Below, piece by piece: positions 25,161-32,769 of a stretch of DNA of 40,056 nt (within the stretch, counting starts at the first letter, position 1; each line of letters begins with the position of its first letter). The DNA comes from HGM04593 sp045631905 (GTDB lineage Bacteria; Bacteroidota; Bacteroidia; Bacteroidales; Bacteroidaceae), in the NCBI GenBank assembly GCA_045631905.1, contig JAZQVO010000022.1:1-40056 (forward strand), given 5' to 3'. The notes below the pieces were generated by a model, which did not search any database, was not told where the DNA came from, and worked only from the letters and a program-made list of their open reading frames with translations. The translations under genes were made by a program, and so were the position numbers.

Positions 25161-25183
25161 TAATAATACTAAACGTATTATTA
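25161..25183 (-). terminator. Terminator-like hairpin between aroA and pheA
   Basis: A perfect 9-bp stem (TAATAATAC with GTATTATTA, 5-base loop) is followed on the minus strand, after eight bases, by TTTTTTT. It is A/T-rich and the T-run is not immediate, so termination would be partial at best. It lies in the 151-base aroA-pheA gap. No Phe-rich leader peptide was seen there. Confidence 0.35.
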
Positions 25184-25260
25184 CCACCACAAGCGTGTGT
25201 GAGCAATCTCCGAAAAAGTTAATTTATAAGCAACTACAATTTATGCAACTTTATGATATG

Positions 25261-26520
25261 TCAAAATACTTTACCGCCCAAGGCGGCAAAATCCTCAAAA
25301 AACGCGGGATAAGATTTTGCAACACACTCGGCACCAAGAATATTGGTTACACCCTTTGAAACAGTAGAAAGTATCGCCGAGGACATAGCTATACGATGGT
25401 CGCCGAAGCTATCGACAGGCTGTAATGCCTCGGGCTCGCCACCATAAACGGTAAAGGTATCCTCGCCCACCAACGACGAAACACCGAAGGAGGCCAGCAC
25501 CTGTCTCATAGCGGCCAGACGGTCGCTCTCCTTGAAGCGCAAACGCCCCACATTTGTAAAGAGCGTTTCACCATGAGCAACAGCCGCCGCAACCGAAAGA
25601 ATGGGCACAAGGTCGGGGGTATCCATGCAATCAAGCTCGGCACCAAACAGCTGTGAGGGCATTGCCACTATCTCATCGTCTGTAACATCAATATAGGCAC
25701 CCATAGAGCGCAAGTGGTCAATTATTTTGCTGTCGCCCTGCAACGATTTGGGGTTCATGCCACGCAGATACACAGGCTTCTTGCCTATGACACCTGCCAC
25801 CACCCAGAAGGCCGCCGAGGACCAGTCACCCTCGACCGTAAGATTGGTGGCAAGGTTATAATGTTGCCCGCCCTTTACCCGATAGATATCGCCACACCTC
25901 TCGACAGAGACACCTGCAAGACGCATGGCATCGATGGTCATATCGATGTACGAAGCACTTGTAAGCCCTCCGACAACCTCCACCTCGCTGTCGGCAGGGA
26001 GAGTGGGAAGAGCAAAAAGCAAGCCTGTGAGATATTGCGACGAGAGATTACCGGGGAGAATATAACGCCCTCCCACAAGCCGGCCTTTGCAGGCAAGAGG
26101 CAACTCCTGCCCCTCCTTATGATGAACAAACTCAACCCCATGCTCGGCCAAAGCCGTACAGAGAGCCCCCATGGGACGCAGAGGCAACTTACCCTCGCCC
26201 ACAAAAGTTGCGTCGGCACCAAGCGCGGCAGCGACAGAGAGCAGAAAACGAAGGGTTGAACCACTCTCGCCACAGGCAAGCGTTGCGCCCTTTTTTAACT
26301 GCACAGGGTTCACGGTGAACACCCCTGCATCGTATTTTATATCGGCTCCAATCGCATTCAGGCAACGCATGGTAGCCATAATATCGTCGTTCACACCGGC
26401 GCACATCAGCTCGCAAGGCGAGGAGCCGAGAGCGCCACAAATGAGCAAACGGTGAGCCTGAGACTTAGAGGGGGGCGGTGTAACCGTCCCGTGCAATACT
26501 CCGTTTACCCTTATATCCAT
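25261..26520 (-). CDS. aroA: 3-phosphoshikimate 1-carboxyvinyltransferase (EPSP synthase)
   Basis: The 419-residue protein has the family motifs Pro-Pro-Ser-Lys-Ser-Gln-Ala-His-Arg near the N-terminus, Arg-Phe-Lys-Glu-Ser-Asp-Arg-Leu and Phe-Gly-Asp-His-Arg-Ile-Ala-Met. It transfers enolpyruvyl from PEP to shikimate-3-phosphate in the cytosol. The PEP-site loop reads Gly-Glu-Ser-Gly-Ser-Thr-Leu-Arg-Phe rather than the common Gly-Asn-Ala-Gly-Thr-Ala-Met-Arg, a variant that may alter glyphosate sensitivity. It follows aroB by 7 bases. Being slightly short for the family reflects compact loops; no motif is missing. Confidence 0.94.
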   Translation of the reverse strand: MDIRVNGVLHGTVTPPPSKSQAHRLLICGALGSSPCELMCAGVNDDIMATMRCLNAIGADIKYDAGVFTVNPVQLKKGATLACGESGSTLRFLLSVAAALGADATFVGEGKLPLRPMGALCTALAEHGVEFVHHKEGQELPLACKGRLVGGRYILPGNLSSQYLTGLLFALPTLPADSEVEVVGGLTSASYIDMTIDAMRLAGVSVERCGDIYRVKGGQHYNLATNLTVEGDWSSAAFWVVAGVIGKKPVYLRGMNPKSLQGDSKIIDHLRSMGAYIDVTDDEIVAMPSQLFGAELDCMDTPDLVPILSVAAAVAHGETLFTNVGRLRFKESDRLAAMRQVLASFGVSSLVGEDTFTVYGGEPEALQPVDSFGDHRIAMSSAILSTVSKGVTNILGAECVAKSYPAFFEDFAALGGKVF

Positions 26521-26527
26521 AATTATA

Positions 26528-27574
26528 TTAAATTACTTTGTTCAACAAATCATGCAGTTCCTCCACGGGCAGTGTCACAAGAGCACAATCGCCCACAGAA
26601 CGAGGAAGTATCACTGTTATGTCGGCTCCGCGACGCTTCTTGTCGGTGAGCATGGCATCGTAAAGCTCTGTTGCCGAGTAACCACATGAGAGGTCGAAGC
26701 CGTAACGCTCCAACAACTGCGATAGCTCCTTTGTAACATCGCACAAACCGCATAGAGGCGCAATCTTTGAGGCTATAAGCATGCCCTTTGCCACAGCCTC
26801 GCCATGGGAAACAGCAAACTTGCTCAACTTCTCTATTGCATGGCCGAACGTATGCCCGAAATTAAGCAGACCGCGAAGCCCGTTGTCGTACTCGTCTTGC
26901 TCCACCACATCGCGTTTAATCTCCACACAACGGGCAACCACCTTTTCTCGTTCAAAGGGAGGGTTCTGCAACTCAGCGTATAACTCCTTGTCGAGTATCA
27001 TGCCATATTTTATAACCTCGGCACAACCGTCACGATAAATATCGGCGGGGAGAGTATCCATCAACCCCGTGTCGCAACAGACCAACGAGGGCTGGTAGAA
27101 GCTACCCACAAGGTTCTTCCCGGCCGGTATATCGATAGCGGTTTTGCCACCAACCGAGCTGTCGACGGCGGCAAGCAAGGTTGTCGGAACCTGAATATAT
27201 TTTATTCCGCGAAGATAAAGCGAAGCCGAAAGACCGCCAAGGTCGCCAACTACACCGCCACCAAAAGCTATGAGGGCATCGCTGCGCGTGAGTTGTTCGC
27301 TTGCAAGGAAATTGAGGAAAGATAGCAGATTATCGGCACATTTTGAAGCCTCACCGGCAGGAACAACATACTTGCACACGTCGTAACCCGCACTTTGCAG
27401 ATACCACACAAGAGAGGCACCGTAAAGAGCATCGACATTACTGTCGGTAAGCACAGCCAGCCGGCACTCCCCAACCAAAGGGCGGATATACTCTCCTATG
27501 CAGGAAAGTATACCTCGTCCTATATGTATGTCGTAGTTCCGCGATGCGGACACATGAATAGTCTTATATAGCAT
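26528..27574 (-). CDS. aroB: 3-dehydroquinate synthase
   Basis: The 348-residue cytosolic enzyme carries the NAD-binding Gly-Gly-Gly-Val-Val-Gly-Asp and Pro-Thr-Thr-Leu-Leu-Ala-Ala-Val-Asp-Ser-Ser-Val-Gly-Gly-Lys. The metal ligands lie in Cys-Ala-Glu-Val-Ile-Lys, Phe-Gly-His-Thr-Phe-Gly-His and Ser-His-Gly-Glu-Ala-Val. It closes DAHP to 3-dehydroquinate, step two of the shikimate pathway. Length is normal. It sits between tyrA (13 bases) and aroA (7 bases) in one operon. Confidence 0.96.
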   Translation of the reverse strand: MLYKTIHVSASRNYDIHIGRGILSCIGEYIRPLVGECRLAVLTDSNVDALYGASLVWYLQSAGYDVCKYVVPAGEASKCADNLLSFLNFLASEQLTRSDALIAFGGGVVGDLGGLSASLYLRGIKYIQVPTTLLAAVDSSVGGKTAIDIPAGKNLVGSFYQPSLVCCDTGLMDTLPADIYRDGCAEVIKYGMILDKELYAELQNPPFEREKVVARCVEIKRDVVEQDEYDNGLRGLLNFGHTFGHAIEKLSKFAVSHGEAVAKGMLIASKIAPLCGLCDVTKELSQLLERYGFDLSCGYSATELYDAMLTDKKRRGADITVILPRSVGDCALVTLPVEELHDLLNKVI

Positions 27575-27587
27575 TTTAAAAAAACGT

Positions 27588-28415
27588 TTATTCTATCTTT
27601 TCTTTTGCCTCGCGTCCTTCGCGCAGGAGAGCACACAATTTGGCCGAATCGTCGCCGGCGATAGCATCGCGATAATCACTCAACGAAGATATAAGGAAAT
27701 TGAGCTCTGCAAGCAGGTTCTCTTTGTTTTCAAGGAAAAGCTCGGTCCACATAGCCTCGTTAAGGCGCGACACGCGGGTAAAATCTCGGAAACTGCCGGC
27801 GCTGTACCCCTTATGATATTGTGCCGAGGGGCTCTTGATGAAGGCGTTTGACACCACATGGCACATTTGCGATGTATAAGCTATCATGCGGTCGTGAAAG
27901 TCGGCTGTGGTGACAACAAATTTCTTGAAGCCGAGAGGCAACAACGACTGCTTAACCCTGTCGAGCATGTTTATATCGTCGTGCACAGGGGGCACCATTA
28001 TGAACGATGCTCCTGTAAACATGTTGGCACGCGAGTGCTTGTAACCCGAATATTGAACACCGGCCATGGGGTGACCGCCCACAAACGTGAAACCATGCTC
28101 TGTGGCAAGTGCAAAACCTTGCTCGCACACAGCGCGTTTGGTACCGCAAAAATCGACTACGAGAGCCGAGGGGGGTATACTCCCTGCATTTGTGGCAAGA
28201 TAACCTACCGAAGCCTTGGGGGTGGCCGCAAGAATCACAAGGTCGCACATCTTCAACGTGGAGGCTGTGAGTTCACGGTCGATAGTACCGTCGAGTTTAG
28301 TGTACCCGAGTACCGTTGCATCGACATCGTAGCCATACACCACATGCCCTGCCGCCTTGTACGCCTTGGCTGCCGAACCGCCTATAAGCCCTAAACCAAC
28401 AACACCTACCTTCAT
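27588..28415 (-). CDS. tyrA: Prephenate dehydrogenase
   Basis: The 275-residue protein starts with the Rossmann loop Gly-Leu-Gly-Leu-Ile-Gly-Gly-Ser at 7-14. It contains the substrate-site Gly-Gly-His-Pro-Met-Ala-Gly, then a helical dimerisation domain of the prephenate dehydrogenase family. It oxidises prephenate to 4-hydroxyphenylpyruvate for tyrosine. There is no chorismate mutase or ACT domain attached; mutase activity is supplied by pheA in the same operon. Arogenate as substrate cannot be excluded. It lies 11 bases after the DAHP synthase gene. Confidence 0.92.
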   Translation of the reverse strand: MKVGVVGLGLIGGSAAKAYKAAGHVVYGYDVDATVLGYTKLDGTIDRELTASTLKMCDLVILAATPKASVGYLATNAGSIPPSALVVDFCGTKRAVCEQGFALATEHGFTFVGGHPMAGVQYSGYKHSRANMFTGASFIMVPPVHDDINMLDRVKQSLLPLGFKKFVVTTADFHDRMIAYTSQMCHVVSNAFIKSPSAQYHKGYSAGSFRDFTRVSRLNEAMWTELFLENKENLLAELNFLISSLSDYRDAIAGDDSAKLCALLREGREAKEKIE

Positions 28416-28426
28416 AACTCAGCTTT

Positions 28427-29440
28427 TTAGTGCATTATACTGCGTATTTCACGAACACGTGAGGCAACCTCGTCAAACTGTGCAGGGGTGAGCGATTGTG
28501 CACCGTCGCAAAGAGCATGTGCAGGGTCGTTGTGCACCTCTATGATAAGACCGTCGGCACCCGACGCGCAAGCAGCACAAGCCATGGGGCGCACAAGGCG
28601 CGACACACCTGTCGCATGGCTGGGATCGACAACCACGGGGAGGTGGGTGAGACCGTGAAGCACAGGGACAGCCGCCAGGTCGAGCACGTTGCGTGTGTAG
28701 TTGTCGTAACTGCGTATTCCGCGCTCACAAAGCATAACCTGCTCGTTACCCTCCGACATAATATATTCGGCACTCATGAGCAACTCTTTCAATGTGGCCG
28801 AAAGACCTCTTTTCAGCAAAATAGGTTTCTTTGAACGACCAAGCTCCTTCAAAAGCTCAAAGTTCTGCATGTTACGGGCACCCACCTGAATAATATCCAC
28901 GTCTGCAAAGAGGTCGAGATGTGCGGCACTCATAATTTCTGTAACGATGGGCAGACCTGTTGCCTCGCGTGCTTTCAAAAGGAGTTGCAAGCCCTCGGCA
29001 CGCAAACCTTGAAAATCGTAGGGCGAGGTGCGAGGCTTGAAAGCACCACCACGAAGGATATTTGCTCCCGACGCTTTAACAGCTTGCGCGATGGTAAGTA
29101 TCTGCTCCTCCGACTCAACCGAACAAGGACCGGCCATTATGGCAAAGTGGCCGCCACCAATCTTTACGGCATTCTCTCCGCAACCCACCTCAACGATGGT
29201 ATCCTCGGGGTGGAAACGACGGTTCGCGCTTTTGAAAGGCTCGCTTATTCGGGTTACGCTCTCTATTATCTCTAAACCCGAAAGAAGGTCTATATCTATT
29301 TTACTTGTATCGCCTATAAGACCCAAAACAGTCTGCATCTCACCTTCCGATACATGAACTCTCACTTTTTGTGATTCTAGCCATACAATAAGGTTTTCAC
29401 GCTGTGCTTTTGTCACTCCGTTTTTAAGTACTGCTATCAT
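28427..29440 (-). CDS. aroF: 3-deoxy-7-phosphoheptulonate (DAHP) synthase with N-terminal regulatory domain
   Basis: The 337-residue enzyme has an N-terminal ferredoxin-like domain (about 1-70) joined to a type I-beta DAHP synthase barrel. Barrel motifs include Ala-Gly-Pro-Cys-Ser-Val-Glu-Ser, Arg-Gly-Gly-Ala-Phe-Lys-Pro-Arg-Thr-Ser-Pro-Tyr, Leu-Lys-Arg-Gly and Asp-Pro-Ser-His-Ala-Thr-Gly. This layout matches the Thermotoga-type enzyme, where the small domain mediates Tyr/Phe feedback. It condenses PEP with erythrose-4-phosphate, the first step to aromatics. It is the first gene of the operon, so its promoter probably drives tyrA, aroB, aroA and perhaps pheA-aroQ. The aroF symbol follows type I-beta usage. 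Confidence 0.94.
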   Translation of the reverse strand: MIAVLKNGVTKAQRENLIVWLESQKVRVHVSEGEMQTVLGLIGDTSKIDIDLLSGLEIIESVTRISEPFKSANRRFHPEDTIVEVGCGENAVKIGGGHFAIMAGPCSVESEEQILTIAQAVKASGANILRGGAFKPRTSPYDFQGLRAEGLQLLLKAREATGLPIVTEIMSAAHLDLFADVDIIQVGARNMQNFELLKELGRSKKPILLKRGLSATLKELLMSAEYIMSEGNEQVMLCERGIRSYDNYTRNVLDLAAVPVLHGLTHLPVVVDPSHATGVSRLVRPMACAACASGADGLIIEVHNDPAHALCDGAQSLTPAQFDEVASRVREIRSIMH

Positions 29441-29468
29441 AATTCCATTCTTTTTAATTTGAGGGTGG

Positions 29469-29476
29469 CAAATTTA
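29469..29476 (-). promoter_or_regulatory. -7 element of the aromatic operon
   Basis: The minus strand reads TAAATTTG, an exact TAnnTTTG match, 29 bases before the ATG at 29440. An ATTG (29497-29494) 17 bases upstream may serve as the -33 element. The region upstream (29480-29590) is very A/T-rich. Confidence 0.5.
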
Positions 29477-29621
29477 TACATTTTTTTTCTTAGCAATAAA
29501 TTTTATCAAAAAAAATGAGCTTTTCTCAAAAAAAGAGCGTTGTGCTTTTTCTTACGCAATTTACACACTCTTTTTCTTTCCAAAACTTTACAAATTTGAC
29601 ACCTTTATGGTTAAAACAAAA

Positions 29622-29646
29622 GAGGTGCCTCTCTGCGAGACACCTC
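29622..29646 (-). terminator. Intrinsic terminator of the GH109 gene
   Basis: A 10-bp stem (29622-29631 with 29637-29646) with a 5-base loop lies 26 bases after the stop at 29672. The single mismatch is a G-U wobble in minus-strand RNA but a C-A clash in plus-strand RNA, so the helix is intact only for leftward transcription. TTTTGTTTT follows. Confidence 0.8.
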
Positions 29647-29671
29647 CTTTTCTTTTTATTTGAAATTAAGA

Positions 29672-31339
29672 TTACTTCTTCAAAGCCTTCTTAACGTCTT
29701 TTGCTATCTGCTTGTCGGCTGCTACGCGAGCACGGTCAAGTGCTTTCTGAGCTTTTGCCTTTGCAGCAGGTGTCTCGGCTGTTTTTACTGCATCATACAA
29801 GCCCCACAAGTTCTTCTTTGCAACAACAGCTTTCTGAGCTGCGGTATAAGCCTCGGCTGCTGCCTCTGTTGCTTTTTCCACCTCGGGAGCCGCAAAAGCG
29901 TGTTTATATCCCTTAACCTCGTTCCAATAACCACGTGTAAAGTCGGGGAACTCTACTGCTGCGCAGTTGTTATCCATTGATATGGTTCCAAGTTCTGCCA
30001 AACAGCACCACTCTGCGAGGTCATATACGTCCATATCCAAGGGAAGACCGTTCTGCAAGCAATAGACCATACGTGCGTCCATAAAGAAGTCCATACCTCC
30101 GTGGCCACCTACCTTCTGTGCCATCTCGCCGTACTTCTTAATAATGGGGTGACGATACTTCTCGCGAAGAGCCTGCATCTCACCTGCGGGCATAAAGCCG
30201 TGTGAGTTCAAGTTGTCTACTTTGGGCTGGTGACCGGCAGCCTTCAACTGTGCGGCATCAACTGCAATACCCTCAACAGGATACTTGTTGGCGAAGCCAC
30301 GTGTACCTGTAAGCTGATAGAGACGGTTGTAGGGCTGGGGGTTCATCACATTGTGCTGAATCTCAACCACTTTACCCTCTGCTGTACGCATAAGAGTAGT
30401 TGTGTGGTCGCCATTACGATACTCCTTGCACTCTTTACCTGTTGCTTTCTCAACATACTCCTTGCCGTGGAACGACTCGGTATCCATGGCTACAAGTGTT
30501 GTAAAGCGGTCGCCACGGTGAATATCGAGCACCTGAGCAACGGGGCCAAGGCCGTGAGTAGCGTAAACGTCACCACGGTTCTCCATGTTATACTTCATAC
30601 GCCAGCCGAGTTTGTCGGGGTCGTTTGCGGGGTTGCTCCAATAGTAGCCCCAGAAGTCGTCGAGGTTGTGAATATATGCACCCTGTGCACGGATAACCTC
30701 ACCAAATACACCTGCTTGAGCCATGTTAAGAGCGTCGAGCTCGAACCAGTCGTAGCAACAGTTCTCCAAAATCATACAGTGGAGTTGCTTTGCCTCGGCA
30801 AGCTCGATGAGGCCCCAGCACTGCTCCAAGTTCATTGCCGAAGGTACCTCGATAGCTGTGTGTTTGCCGTTCTGCAATGCGCACTCTGCCACGGGATAGT
30901 GGTGATCCCAGTCGGTTGCAACATAAACGAGGTCGATGTCGGGACGAGCGCAGAGTTCTTTATAACCATTCTCACCGCTGTAAATATCGGCAGGGGCAAG
31001 GCCGGCTTTTCTCAAATGAGACTGACAAGCCTCGGCACGTGCTGCCTCATAGTCGCAAAGAGCCACAATCTCCACACCGGGGATATGGCAGAAACGCTCA
31101 ACGGCACCGGGACCGCGCATTCCAAGACCTACAAAAGCCACGCGCACTGTCTGAATGGGGGCAACTGCAAGATTCAAAACATGTTGCTGTCCTTCGGGAC
31201 GTGCAGGTGTCTCAACCACGATAGTACCCTTGTTCCAGCTCCATTTTGTTGAAGGAGACAAAGACTGTGCCTGAGCTGTAACACCCGAAAGTGTCATAAC
31301 CGCAGCAAGGGCATAACCAAAAATTTTCTTAAAGTTCAT
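29672..31339 (-). CDS. Secreted GH109 (Gfo/Idh/MocA-type) alpha-N-acetylgalactosaminidase with Ala/Lys-rich tail
   Basis: The 555-residue protein has a Sec signal (1-24), a linker and a Rossmann domain starting Val-Gly-Leu-Gly-Met-Arg-Gly (70-76) that binds NAD. The GH109 hallmark Thr-His-Gly-Leu-Gly-Pro-Val-Ala-Gln (H262) and Arg-Gly-Asp-Arg are present. The family hydrolyses terminal alpha-GalNAc by an NAD-dependent oxidation-elimination route. Most members are near 450-480 residues; here about 70 extra residues (484-555) are rich in Ala, Lys, Glu and Gln and predicted helical. The signal lacks the twin-arginine motif reported for some family members. It has its own promoter and terminator, so it is a single-gene transcript. 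Predicted to act on mucin or blood-group-type glycans. Confidence 0.9.
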   Translation of the reverse strand: MNFKKIFGYALAAVMTLSGVTAQAQSLSPSTKWSWNKGTIVVETPARPEGQQHVLNLAVAPIQTVRVAFVGLGMRGPGAVERFCHIPGVEIVALCDYEAARAEACQSHLRKAGLAPADIYSGENGYKELCARPDIDLVYVATDWDHHYPVAECALQNGKHTAIEVPSAMNLEQCWGLIELAEAKQLHCMILENCCYDWFELDALNMAQAGVFGEVIRAQGAYIHNLDDFWGYYWSNPANDPDKLGWRMKYNMENRGDVYATHGLGPVAQVLDIHRGDRFTTLVAMDTESFHGKEYVEKATGKECKEYRNGDHTTTLMRTAEGKVVEIQHNVMNPQPYNRLYQLTGTRGFANKYPVEGIAVDAAQLKAAGHQPKVDNLNSHGFMPAGEMQALREKYRHPIIKKYGEMAQKVGGHGGMDFFMDARMVYCLQNGLPLDMDVYDLAEWCCLAELGTISMDNNCAAVEFPDFTRGYWNEVKGYKHAFAAPEVEKATEAAAEAYTAAQKAVVAKKNLWGLYDAVKTAETPAAKAKAQKALDRARVAADKQIAKDVKKALKK

Positions 31340-31398
31340 AGAATATTATTTTTAAAAGTTTATAAATTTAATCTCTTTTTAAAAACCTGTTGCAGTTG

Positions 31399-31429
31399 CA
31401 AATATAACTATAAATAGTTACAAAGCAAA
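31399..31429 (-). promoter_or_regulatory. Canonical Bacteroidetes promoter for the GH109 gene
   Basis: On the minus strand TTTG (31429-31426), a 19-base spacer and TATATTTG (31406-31399) match both consensus elements exactly. The start would be near 31392, about 50 bases before the ATG at 31339. Confidence 0.75.
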
Positions 31430-31511
31430 AAAGTTACATTTTTTTGTGAACAAAAATTTATATTGCACAAATATTACTCTTCGACAACACAGAGCGTGTG
31501 TAATGTAAATA

Positions 31512-31526
31512 ACCTTTATAAAAGGT
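31512..31526 (-). terminator. Small hairpin after the MORN-protein gene
   Basis: ACCTTT and AAAGGT form a 6-bp stem with a 3-base loop, 20 bases past the stop at 31547; TTATTTACATT follows on the minus strand. It is weak but is the only candidate end for the yicC operon transcript. Confidence 0.3.
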
Positions 31527-31546
31527 ATCAAACAGTGCCGAAACAA

Positions 31547-32194
31547 CTATTCTACCCGGCTGTCACCCACCCACTTACCTGAAAAAAGCCTGCGATCGAC
31601 CTTAAAAAGTGCTCCGTAACCTTGACGATAGCCGTTTTCATATTTTCCGTACCAAAAATCGCCATTAGCCCAGTAATATATTCCGTAGCCGTGACGCAGG
31701 CCGTCGCGCAACTCGCCATAGTAGGCATCGCCGTTGGCATATACTATTCTTTTAAATGTATAAAGAGGTACGGGCTCTTCTTTGGTGGGAACATATGGAG
31801 CCGAAAGGCGCTGGTTGCCCTCGAGGGTGTGCACACGCATGATGTAACCTGTCGCAAGGTCATACTCCACAAAATGCTCCTCGCTACCGACACGCGCAAC
31901 CTCCGATGTCAGGGTTATGCCAAACAGATGCTTGCCCTTGCGATATTGCCCTATGGTTTGCGAACCGTTGTTTGCAAGGAAGTAACCCCAACCATATATT
32001 TGGTTATTTATAAAATTACCTATAAATTGCCCGTCTTTGCTCGAAATAAATTTCACGGAGCCCTCGTCGGTGGCATAATCGCAAAAGACAGCCTGCAAAG
32101 GGTCGCTAAGTTCGGGATAGAGACAAATCTCCTGCCCCGCAACACGAAACCAAGCAGTTAAAAAAAGCAATAACAGAGCTACTCTTCTCATCAT
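31547..32194 (-). CDS. Secreted MORN-repeat protein
   Basis: The 215-residue protein has a signal peptide (about 1-20, ending Val-Ala-Gly-Gln). A middle region of uncertain fold follows. Then come C-terminal MORN-type repeats (about 150-210) with the pattern Tyr-x-Gly-Glu/Lys-x-x-x-Gly-x-x-x-Gly-Tyr-Gly, at least three copies, plus a degenerate copy near residue 65. MORN repeats form a beta-solenoid used for protein or lipid contact; no enzyme activity is indicated. Its start overlaps the nadD stop by four bases (ATGA), so it is translationally coupled to a housekeeping operon although it acts outside the cytoplasm. The role is unknown. Confidence 0.78.
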   Translation of the reverse strand: MMRRVALLLLFLTAWFRVAGQEICLYPELSDPLQAVFCDYATDEGSVKFISSKDGQFIGNFINNQIYGWGYFLANNGSQTIGQYRKGKHLFGITLTSEVARVGSEEHFVEYDLATGYIMRVHTLEGNQRLSAPYVPTKEEPVPLYTFKRIVYANGDAYYGELRDGLRHGYGIYYWANGDFWYGKYENGYRQGYGALFKVDRRLFSGKWVGDSRVE

Positions 32195-32769
32195 TCACTA
32201 TATAAATTATTTTCTCGAATAAATTGCGCTACCGCAGGGGGCACCATGCCGGTTATATCACCACCCTCTGCAACAGCACTGCGCACCATGGTGGAACTTA
32301 CATCGTGCAACTCGGCAGCGAGCCACTCAACCCCTTCGGGCAAAGAGGGCATCTCCATCTCGCCACGCGGATAGACAATTATCTTGTAACGCGACAATAT
32401 TGTTTCCCACTTGTACCATTTATCGAATTTCTCCCAGTTATCGGCACCTATAAGCAGGAGGAACTCCCTTTCGGGAAAGGCCTCCTCAAGGGCCATAAGT
32501 GTATTTACCGTGTACGACGGACGAGGGAGGGAGAGCTCAAAATCGGAGGCTTTGAAACGCGCATCACCCTCGACGGCAAGCTGTAACATGTGCAAACGCT
32601 TATCCTCGGCCGTAATTTTGCGCCCGACCTTGTGAGGGTTAAGTGGCGAGAGCATAAACCACACCTCCGAAGCAAGGTCACGGTTACAGGCCTCGGTGGC
32701 AAGAGCCAGATGCCCCACATGAACAGGGTCGAAACTCCCGCCGAATATTATTGTCGGAACCTTATTCAT
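32191..32769 (-). CDS. nadD: Nicotinate-nucleotide adenylyltransferase
   Basis: The 192-residue protein, from the ATG at 32769, begins Met-Asn-Lys-Val-Pro-Thr and then Phe-Gly-Gly-Ser-Phe-Asp-Pro-Val-His-Val-Gly-His, the nucleotidyltransferase signature. It ends with the Val-Ser-Ser-Thr-Met-Val-Arg phosphate site. It adenylates nicotinate mononucleotide in NAD synthesis. A longer frame from 32793 is less likely because it would overlap gmk by 32 bases; the chosen start overlaps gmk by 8 bases. It is co-transcribed with yicC and gmk. Confidence 0.94.
   Translation of the reverse strand: MNKVPTIIFGGSFDPVHVGHLALATEACNRDLASEVWFMLSPLNPHKVGRKITAEDKRLHMLQLAVEGDARFKASDFELSLPRPSYTVNTLMALEEAFPEREFLLLIGADNWEKFDKWYKWETILSRYKIIVYPRGEMEMPSLPEGVEWLAAELHDVSSTMVRSAVAEGGDITGMVPPAVAQFIRENNLYSE

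Noticed and set aside
30230..31252. 340-codon open frame on the plus strand opposite GH109
   Set aside because: It is wholly antisense to a gene with clear GH109 motifs, promoter and terminator; composition is Cys/Leu/Val-rich as expected from reading the complement of a codon-biased gene.
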